Source: Paenibacillus catalpae
GTDB taxonomy: Bacteria; Bacillota; Bacilli; Paenibacillales; Paenibacillaceae
DNA length: 64,000 nt
Direction of reading: 5' to 3'
Assembly (NCBI RefSeq): GCF_900112695.1
Contig: NZ_FOMT01000006.1
Coordinates: 186,001 to 250,000 of the forward strand
The notes below the pieces were generated by a model. It searched no databases. It was not told the origin of the DNA and saw nothing but the letters and a program-made list of their open reading frames with translations. This document shows, piece after piece, positions 57,842 through 64,000 of this stretch (its first letter is position 1; each line of letters begins with the position of its first letter). Made by a program: the position numbers and the translations under genes.

Positions 57842-59638
57842 ATGCGGTTTTTTCAGAATTGGAGCGTTACTTCGAAGTTTGTTGCCATCTACGTGTCGAT
57901 CTTGCTGGTATCCCTTTCCGTAACGGGCTTCATGTTGTACCGGCAGGCTTTCCAATCGGCGATTGCCCAGGCGCAGACGGTGATGGAGCAGAATCTGCTG
58001 CAGACAAAAGCAAGCGTGGAAGAGAAAGTGAAGCTGACGGAGAATCTGTCGCAGATTATTGCTTTTGACTCCCGGATTCAGACGTTCCTGGACAGTGACT
58101 TTATTAACGAGAGCTTCCAGCTGCAGGATTACCGCGACAACATTATGCCGATTATCGATAACATTATGAGACAGAATACGAATATCCATTCGATTCACGT
58201 GTATATGAGCAATCCCACAATCCCGGAGCTTTACGGAGGGTATGACGGCTTCTATGCCATGAACCGGATTACCGGCGATTCCATGTATCAATCGATTCTG
58301 GAGAATGCAGGCAAGCAATCCGAATGGCATAGTCTGCATAAGGAAAAGCTGCTGCTCATGAAACCGGGCATTACGGCCAAAGCCGATGTACTTTCTTATA
58401 ACCGGAAAATTTTCTCGATCCGTGATTATGGCATCTCCGGTCTGGTTGAGATCGAAATTACGCAGAACGAGCTGTTCAAGGCTTTGAAGGATTCCATTTC
58501 AGGCCATTTAGGAAGCGTTTTCATCGTGGATGGCGGGAACCGGATCGTCTCCGATAACATCGCCGATACCATTGGACAAAGCATAGACAGCGTAGGTCTT
58601 GCCGGCATTCTGGATAACGGCCGGATGAATAAAATCGCTGTGGTTCAAGGGACAAAATCCATTGTTATTTCTATTCCGGTAGCCGGTCCGGACCTGCGCG
58701 TGGTAGGCGTGTTCCCGGTCAGTCATGTAGTGGAGAAGGTCAGCCATTCGATCCGCACGATGCTGGTGATCCTGACCGCAGCGCTTCTCTTGCTCAGCCT
58801 GCTCGTCTACTATGTAACGGTGAAGCTGCTGTCCCGGATGAAGCCGCTGCTGAAAGCAATGAAGCAGGTGCGGGAAGGTTCGCTGGACGTCTCCGTGCCG
58901 GTCGTATGGAATGATGAATTCTCGCAGATGGCGCTTAGCTTTAATCATATGACGGGTCGGATTCATGATCTGGTCGAGAAGGTGTACAAGTCCGAGCTGC
59001 TTGAGAAGGAAGCGGAGCTTAAGGCGCTGGAGTCTCAGATCAACCCGCATTTTCTGTATAACACGCTGGCTACGATCTCATGGGTATCCCGTAAAGCAAA
59101 GGCGCCGGAGGTCGCCCGGATCTCCGATTCGCTTGCGAAGTTTTACCGGCTGGTGCTCAATAAGGGCAGCTCGGAGACGCTGATCGCGAATGAACTGGAT
59201 ATGGTGAAGGCGTATTTGGCGATTCAGAAGTTCCGTTTCGAGGACCGATTCGACGCTGTCTTTGAGGTGGATGAGCAAGTTAGAGACTATGTGACGGTCA
59301 AAAATATTTTGCAGCCGCTAATCGAGAATGCGCTTGTGCATGGCATCGAACCAAAACGGTTCCACGGCACGATTATTATAAAGGCTTACCTTGAGGACGA
59401 ACAGATCGTACTCCGGATTATCGACGACGGCGTCGGGATGGAAGTAGACCGGATGCGGGATGTGGTGGAAGGAAAACCGGTGAATTCGCACGGCAGCGGT
59501 TATGCCATCGCTAATATTACGAAGCGTCTGCAGGCTTATTACGGAGCAAGCCATAAGCTGGAGCTGTTCAGCAGGCCGGGGATCGGCACGGTCATTACGA
59601 TTTCTTTTGCGGCAAGGAGGAGAACGGATCATGTTTAA
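57842..59638 (+). CDS. YesM/LytS-type sensor histidine kinase
   Basis: A 598-residue kinase. Helix 1 (about 13-32) and helix 2 (about 298-322) enclose a large outer sensor domain of Cache type; HAMP follows, then the His_kinase domain with phosphoacceptor His403 in LESQINPHFLYNTLATISW and an ATPase domain (ENALVHGIEPKRFHG, IDDGVGM, GSGYAIANITKRLQAYYG). It lies just upstream of its YesN-like regulator, overlapping it by 8 nt. YesM-type kinases sense plant-polysaccharide or other sugar signals. The ATG at 57842 follows AAGGGA. Confidence 0.9.
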   Translation: MRFFQNWSVTSKFVAIYVSILLVSLSVTGFMLYRQAFQSAIAQAQTVMEQNLLQTKASVEEKVKLTENLSQIIAFDSRIQTFLDSDFINESFQLQDYRDNIMPIIDNIMRQNTNIHSIHVYMSNPTIPELYGGYDGFYAMNRITGDSMYQSILENAGKQSEWHSLHKEKLLLMKPGITAKADVLSYNRKIFSIRDYGISGLVEIEITQNELFKALKDSISGHLGSVFIVDGGNRIVSDNIADTIGQSIDSVGLAGILDNGRMNKIAVVQGTKSIVISIPVAGPDLRVVGVFPVSHVVEKVSHSIRTMLVILTAALLLLSLLVYYVTVKLLSRMKPLLKAMKQVREGSLDVSVPVVWNDEFSQMALSFNHMTGRIHDLVEKVYKSELLEKEAELKALESQINPHFLYNTLATISWVSRKAKAPEVARISDSLAKFYRLVLNKGSSETLIANELDMVKAYLAIQKFRFEDRFDAVFEVDEQVRDYVTVKNILQPLIENALVHGIEPKRFHGTIIIKAYLEDEQIVLRIIDDGVGMEVDRMRDVVEGKPVNSHGSGYAIANITKRLQAYYGASHKLELFSRPGIGTVITISFAARRRTDHV

Positions 59639-61229
59639 GATGCTGATCGTGGAGGACGAACGTTGGGAGCGGGAGGGGCTGGTCGAGTTTCTGGACTGGC
59701 CGGCACTCGGAATAGGCACCATCGATACGGCCTGTGACGGTATCGAAGGGCTTGAGAAAGCGATTGAACGGGAACCGGATATTATCATTACCGATATTCA
59801 GATGCCCGGCATGAACGGGATTGAGATGGCCAAGCAAATCCGGGAGAGACTTCCCGATACGCATATTGTTGTCCTGACCGGCTATGATGATTTTCAATTC
59901 GTGCGCGATGCCCTGAGATTCAGTGCGGTAGATTATCTTCTGAAGCCGGTGGAGGAAGAAGAGATTAAGCGCACGATGCAAAAGGTCGTTCAGCACTGTG
60001 AAGATACAAGGCGTACCAGGCTGGAAGAAGAACGGCGGCAGCAAGGGGATGAGGCAGGACGTCGTGTCGCGCTCCAACAAGCATTTGGCGAGTTGATCGC
60101 CGGAAGAACGGGAGGCGAACAAGAGCTTCGGCAAGCTCTTGCCGGTTCCGCTGCCGACTTTATTCCTGACGGCTATGCCGTCTGGACTGTAAGGGCACCG
60201 GAAGGAGAAGGGTACCTGCCAGGGATAGATATGCTTGAGGATTGGGCCGAAGATGCGCTCGGCAGGCCGGTTATTGCATGCGCGGCAGGCGAGCCGCATG
60301 GCTGCGAGTATGCTCTCATTCTGCGAATGGAAGAGAAGGACAAGCAGCGGGAGCTGGCTGAGCAATTGCTGAAGCAGCTCACCGCTATGACGGAAGAGAG
60401 CGGTTGGAGGATTGGCCAAGGGACAGCTGCCAAGCTGTTGGTTCAGGCGGAGTCCTCTTACCGGCAGGCTAGTCAAAGTCTGAAATATGCGGTGTGGGCG
60501 GGGCAGCATGGCGTATGCGAGGCGGAGGAGGAAGAAGCAGCGAAGCAGCGGTTTGCGTTGTATATCGATGAGTTCACCCGGCAGCAAAAAGAGATTAGCA
60601 AGCAGATTCGCAGCTCGCTTGGCAGCGGCCGGAGCGAGGAAGCGTCAGCTGAGCTGAATCGGCTGTTCGAGCTTGCGGATGCTTATCCCGGCGCCGGACG
60701 GGCATATATAGGGAGTCTTCTTGCGGGCTTGATCGACAGCTTGCGAACACTTGCTTCGCCCGGTGGAGCGGGTGCTTTAGCAGGAAGCGCTCAGGAACTG
60801 GAAGGGCTGCTTGCCTGCGACAGCCAAATACAGATGAAGCAGCATATGCTTGCTGTCATTGGGCGGATGTCTGCTCAATTAAACGAGAAGCGGGACAATA
60901 AGGATGACTATATCGTGAACCGGGTTCTGCAGCTGGTAGAGGAGCGGTATGGACTAACGGACATGAATCTCCCTTATTTGGCGGCCGAAGTATTTGTATC
61001 GCCGAATCATCTGGGCATGCTGTTCAAGAAAAAGATGGGCAAGACTCCGCTGGTCTATATCCAGGAATACCGGCTTGCCCGGGCGGAAGAGCTGCTCCGG
61101 ACAACCAAGCAGCGCGTATCCGTCATTGCGGAGCAGGTCGGAATTCCGAATACGTCGTATTTCGGGACGTTATTCAAGCAGGCGTACGGGATGACGCCAG
61201 GCGATTATCAGGAGATGACACAACGCTAA
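59631..61229 (+). CDS. YesN-type response regulator with AraC DNA-binding domain
   Basis: A 532-residue regulator. The receiver domain is at 1-120 (VEDERWERE at the start, phosphoacceptor Asp55 in IIITDIQMPGMNG). A long middle region of helices is followed by a C-terminal AraC/HTH_18 domain (about 430-530), with YLAAEVFVSPNHLGMLFKKKMGKTPLVYIQEYRLARAEELL and PNTSYFGTLFKQAYGMTPGDY. It overlaps the kinase end and is coupled to it. It should activate the LplB-YtcP-binding protein operon 200 bp downstream, the standard arrangement in Paenibacillus. Confidence 0.92.
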   Translation: MFKMLIVEDERWEREGLVEFLDWPALGIGTIDTACDGIEGLEKAIEREPDIIITDIQMPGMNGIEMAKQIRERLPDTHIVVLTGYDDFQFVRDALRFSAVDYLLKPVEEEEIKRTMQKVVQHCEDTRRTRLEEERRQQGDEAGRRVALQQAFGELIAGRTGGEQELRQALAGSAADFIPDGYAVWTVRAPEGEGYLPGIDMLEDWAEDALGRPVIACAAGEPHGCEYALILRMEEKDKQRELAEQLLKQLTAMTEESGWRIGQGTAAKLLVQAESSYRQASQSLKYAVWAGQHGVCEAEEEEAAKQRFALYIDEFTRQQKEISKQIRSSLGSGRSEEASAELNRLFELADAYPGAGRAYIGSLLAGLIDSLRTLASPGGAGALAGSAQELEGLLACDSQIQMKQHMLAVIGRMSAQLNEKRDNKDDYIVNRVLQLVEERYGLTDMNLPYLAAEVFVSPNHLGMLFKKKMGKTPLVYIQEYRLARAEELLRTTKQRVSVIAEQVGIPNTSYFGTLFKQAYGMTPGDYQEMTQR

Positions 61230-61234
61230 ATAGC

Positions 61235-61272
61235 AATGCCCCAGTGCCGGACCGGCAGCTGGGGCATTTTTG
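61235..61272 (+). terminator. Intrinsic terminator between regulator and importer genes
   Basis: AATGCCCCAG (61235-61244) pairs with CTGGGGCATT (61259-61268), with an inner GCC/GGC extension, followed by TTTTT. Confidence 0.88.
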
Positions 61273-61303
61273 TGACTGAAGGGGGAGTAAAGCGGCTTTA
61301 GAA

Positions 61304-61317
61304 AGATAGCGCTTTCA
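61304..61317 (-). promoter_or_regulatory. CcpA-binding cre site
   Basis: The minus strand reads TGAAAGCGCTATCT, a full match to the cre consensus TGWAARCGYTWNCW. It lies between the regulator terminator and the LplB gene, upstream of a perfect -10 TATAAT (61380-61385), so carbon catabolite control of the importer is likely. Confidence 0.75.
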
Positions 61318-61428
61318 AAATTCGTTGAATTTTGATACCCGCGTTCGTTTTTTGCATATCCGGCTGGAGGGGCTGTTTCTATAATGGAGTTAGGTCGCGG
61401 AACGAAGCATAACGAAAGGAAGTCGACT

Positions 61429-62349
61429 ATGAACCTGAAACGAAATTTATCGAAAAGGATCTGGCTGCAGCGGTATCTGCTCATACTCACTCTGCCAGCC
61501 GTCCTGTGGATGATTATTTTCAACTATATTCCGATGTATGGCGTCATCATCGCATTTCAGGAATACACGCCGTTCAAAGGATTTATACACAGTCCTTGGC
61601 TTGGCTTCGACAACTTCAAGGAGCTGTTCAATGATCCGACGTTCCGGGAATCGCTGACGAATACGTTCAAGATCAGCATTGCGAAGCTGGTGTTTGGTTT
61701 TCCGGCGCCGATCGTGCTCTCCCTGCTGCTTAACGAGCTGGTGTTCAAACGGTTCAAGCGGATTGTACAGTCGCTCACGTATCTGCCTTATTTCGTATCC
61801 TGGGTATTGGTCGTTGGCTTCATGTATACGCTGCTCGATCCGGATACCGGCGTCATCAGCAAACTCCTTGTTAAGCTTGGCATTGTTGGAAGCGATGTCA
61901 TGCTGATGGGGGATGCCCATTCGTTCCTGTCCCTTGTTGTTATTACGGAGATTTGGAAGAACATCGGTTGGAACTCCATTATCTATCTGGCGGCAATCGC
62001 CGGTATTGATCCGCAGCTGTATGAGGCTGCCGTGGTAGACGGAGCGAACCGCTTCAAGAGGGTGTGGCATATTACGCTTCCTTCCCTGAAGCCAACGATT
62101 ATTATTTTGCTCATTCTATCGATCGGCGGGCTAGTGAACTCGAACTTTGACCAGATGTTCCTGATGCAGAACTCGATGACGCAGGATGCGGCCAACGTAC
62201 TAGCTGTCTACTCCTATAAAATGGGCCTTGTATCCGGAAGATTCTCATATGGTACGGCAATCGGACTATTCCAGTCGCTCGTGGCATTCATGCTTATGTA
62301 TGCCGCCAACTATTCGTCGCGCAGGCTTACGAAAGAAAGCTTGTTCTAG
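61429..62349 (+). CDS. Polysaccharide ABC transporter permease, LplB type
   Basis: A 306-residue membrane protein with six helices. The N-terminus (RYLLILTLPAVLWMIIFNYIPMYGVIIAFQEYTPFKGF) is characteristic of LplB proteins, and the EAA loop is YEAAVVDGANRFKRVWHITLP. The ATG at 61429 follows GAAAGGA. It pairs with the YtcP/LplC-type permease 13 bp downstream, and the two lie before the binding-protein gene. The substrate is probably a plant-derived oligosaccharide; no ATPase gene is present. Confidence 0.92.
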   Translation: MNLKRNLSKRIWLQRYLLILTLPAVLWMIIFNYIPMYGVIIAFQEYTPFKGFIHSPWLGFDNFKELFNDPTFRESLTNTFKISIAKLVFGFPAPIVLSLLLNELVFKRFKRIVQSLTYLPYFVSWVLVVGFMYTLLDPDTGVISKLLVKLGIVGSDVMLMGDAHSFLSLVVITEIWKNIGWNSIIYLAAIAGIDPQLYEAAVVDGANRFKRVWHITLPSLKPTIIILLILSIGGLVNSNFDQMFLMQNSMTQDAANVLAVYSYKMGLVSGRFSYGTAIGLFQSLVAFMLMYAANYSSRRLTKESLF

Positions 62350-62362
62350 GAGGAGACAACGC

Positions 62363-63241
62363 ATGATAAAAGCATCACGAAGCTGGGGCGGAAGAAGCTT
62401 TGACCTGTTAAACGTCATACTAATGCTTGGTCTTTGCATCATCACGCTATACCCGTTCTACAATATCTTCATTACATCCTTTAATGATCCTACGGATGCC
62501 GCCCGCGGCGGAATCACGCTGTGGCCGCGCGTTTTCTCGGTCGATAACTACCGGATCGTCTTCCGGGACGAGAACATGCTCCATGCCTTCGTCGTTACGT
62601 TCGCCCGCACGATTCTCGGAACGGCAACCGCCGTCCTGTTCACCGGGGCATTCGCTTACGGCATTTCGAAATCGGAATTGATCGGACGCCGCTTCTTCCT
62701 TATGATGGCGATCGTTACGATGTACTTCAGCGGCGGCATTATCCCTTACTATCTGGTGGTCGCGAAGTATCTTCACCTGAAGGAAGATTTCCTCGTCTAT
62801 ATCATTCCGAATCTGTTCAATGTGTTTAACGCCATCATCATGCTGACCTTCTTCCGTGCTCTGCCGAAGGAGATTGAAGAGTCGGCGAAGATCGACGGCG
62901 CTAACGACCTGAGGATCTTTTTCCAGCTGGTGCTGCCGGTATCAAAGCCGGTTCTGGCGACCATCGCGCTGTATAACGCGGTATTTCACTGGAACGCTTG
63001 GTATGATGCCATGCTCTTCGGCGGGGATAAGCTTCCGACGCTGCAGCAGATTCTGATGCAAATTATCAGCTCGAACAGCAATGTCAGCCAGCTGGCCAGC
63101 CAGCTTGGATTCGGAGCCGTATCCGCCGCTTCTCTAAAGCTCGCGACAATGGTTATTACGACACTTCCGATCGTGTTTACGTATCCGTTCGTTCAGAAAT
63201 ATTTTGTGCAGGGCGTCATGATCGGTTCGGTAAAAGGGTAA
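62363..63241 (+). CDS. Carbohydrate ABC transporter permease, YtcP/LplC type
   Basis: A 292-residue permease. The opening (SFDLLNVILMLGLCIITLYPFYNIFITSFND) and the EAA loop EESAKIDGANDLRIFFQLVLP are typical. The late QLGFGAVSAASLKLATMVITTLPIVFTYPFVQKYFVQGVMIGSVKG is the family end signature. The ATG at 62363 has AGGAGGAG upstream. It works with the LplB partner and the binding lipoprotein that follows. Confidence 0.92.
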   Translation: MIKASRSWGGRSFDLLNVILMLGLCIITLYPFYNIFITSFNDPTDAARGGITLWPRVFSVDNYRIVFRDENMLHAFVVTFARTILGTATAVLFTGAFAYGISKSELIGRRFFLMMAIVTMYFSGGIIPYYLVVAKYLHLKEDFLVYIIPNLFNVFNAIIMLTFFRALPKEIEESAKIDGANDLRIFFQLVLPVSKPVLATIALYNAVFHWNAWYDAMLFGGDKLPTLQQILMQIISSNSNVSQLASQLGFGAVSAASLKLATMVITTLPIVFTYPFVQKYFVQGVMIGSVKG

Positions 63242-63327
63242 TTATGGCTTTGGCTTTAAGGGCTTCGGCCGTTTAAAGTATAGAGAGTTGAAGAGGGCAG
63301 TCTATAAACTAGAGGAGGTCATTTAAG

Positions 63328-64000
63328 ATGAAGGGGAAAGGCATCCAGGCAATAGCTGCGGCAGCGCTTGTAATGACGGTGCTCGCAGGTTGCGGTTCGA
63401 ACAATAATGCGGAGAATGCGGCAAGCAATGCGGCGGCTTCCAATAATGCAGCTACGAATGCGGCAAACAGCGGCGAAGAGCAGAATGCAGGAGGACCATC
63501 GTGGAAGCAGGATACGTCGCCGTTTACGTTCACGCAGTATTTCTACGGGAACTGGGCTTCCAACTACTTGTGGAAAGATCAATATGCGATGAAGCTGGCA
63601 ACGGAGAAAACCGGCGTAACCGTAGACCGAAAGCTTGCGACCGGCAGCGATGATGACTATCTGAATACGATGATTGCATCCGGCGATCTGCCTGACACCA
63701 TCATGCTCGATTGGAACAACCCGGCTGTCAGCAAGCTGATTCAGAACGACATGGTGTATTCGATCGACGAGCTGATCGAGAAATACGCCCCTGAGCTCAA
63801 ATCGCAGCTGGATCCGGATATGGTGAAATATCACTCCATCGACGGCAAGCTTTGGTATCTGCCGAACCTGTATGAGACAAGCGACCGTCTGACGAGCGGC
63901 GTTCCAATCGTTGCGGTGCGTCCTTGGTTCATCCGTTCGGATATTTACAAGGCAATCGGAAGCCCTAAGATGGAAACAACGGATGATCTGATGAATGCCC
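63328..64000 (+). CDS. Extracellular solute-binding lipoprotein, LplA type (3' end outside window)
   Basis: The first 224 codons of a binding protein. The signal MKGKGIQAIAAAALVMTVLAGC has Cys22 lipidated, then an Asn/Ala-rich spacer of about 35 residues, then the family body: FTQYFYGNWASNYLWKDQYAMKLATEKTGVTVDR, LNTMIASGDLPDTIM and LYETSDR. The order (LplB, YtcP, LplA-like) is standard for plant-polysaccharide uptake in Paenibacillus. Truncated only by the window edge. AGAGGAGG precedes the ATG. Confidence 0.92.
   Translation, partial: MKGKGIQAIAAAALVMTVLAGCGSNNNAENAASNAAASNNAATNAANSGEEQNAGGPSWKQDTSPFTFTQYFYGNWASNYLWKDQYAMKLATEKTGVTVDRKLATGSDDDYLNTMIASGDLPDTIMLDWNNPAVSKLIQNDMVYSIDELIEKYAPELKSQLDPDMVKYHSIDGKLWYLPNLYETSDRLTSGVPIVAVRPWFIRSDIYKAIGSPKMETTDDLMNA

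Overview
The window is chromosomal DNA of an endospore-forming Firmicute, most likely a Paenibacillus. Supporting signs are: a spore germination gerB-gerA-gerC operon; YesM/YesN-type and other two-component systems; three carbohydrate ABC importers of the MalFG or LplB/YtcP kind with no ATPase of their own; SLH-domain and DUF4358 proteins; a bacillithiol transferase-like protein; strong AGGAGG ribosome sites; and roughly balanced base composition. No rRNA, tRNA, phage, insertion sequence, integrase or CRISPR array was seen. Nearly all the DNA is explained by about 60 protein genes, closed by many intrinsic terminators.

Layout. 1-6.7 kb: the end of an epimerase-like gene, a double GNAT acetyltransferase, small membrane and lipoprotein genes, an MFS exporter divergent from a WYL regulator, a lipase, a MazG-like hydrolase and a LOG protein. 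6.7-13.7 kb: a sugar importer plus GH5 glycosidase operon, divergent from a histidine kinase/LuxR-type regulator pair. 14.0-22.2 kb: a cell-surface polymer locus (GT2-GtrA fusion, phosphodiester glycosidase, OmpR-type two-component system, VTC/CYTH polyphosphate-polymerase-like protein, DUF4956 membrane protein, Cthe_2159-like lipoprotein). 22.3-30.7 kb: an FtsX-type permease without ATPase, a MerR gene with a displaced start, SRPBCC, GNAT, YdeI and MmcQ proteins, a bacillithiol transferase, a Fur-controlled siderophore-binding lipoprotein and an MDR exporter. 31.0-38.8 kb: a Thr/Ser-rich surface or spore protein with a divergent glycosyltransferase, then the germination operon. 38.8-45.4 kb: SDR/LysR pair, FMN reductase, a DUF4358-MBOAT-DHHW-DUF4358 O-acylation cassette and a 38-codon membrane protein. 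45.5-52.2 kb: an ABC importer with a tyrosine phosphatase-like protein, two metallophosphoesterases and a GntR regulator. 52.2-57.8 kb: SLH protein, YhgE/Pip protein, aldolase, SGNH hydrolase. 57.8-64 kb: YesM/YesN system and an LplB/YtcP/binding-protein importer that runs off the end.

The most interesting part is 14.0-22.2 kb. The three promoters there (the regulator's own operon, the phosphodiester glycosidase-GT2/GtrA operon and the VTC-DUF4956-Cthe_2159 operon) carry the same roughly 20-bp element, each exactly 8 bp upstream of a -10 box. This ties seven genes into one putative regulon. My inference is a dedicated system that makes or modifies a phosphate-containing or otherwise anionic cell-surface polymer. 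A second notable signal is a three-repeat Pho-box-like element with exact 11-bp spacing before the metallophosphoesterase-phosphatase-ABC operon. This suggests phosphate-starvation control of phosphoester scavenging. A third is a matched inverted pair of sites between the sugar importer and its neighbouring two-component system.
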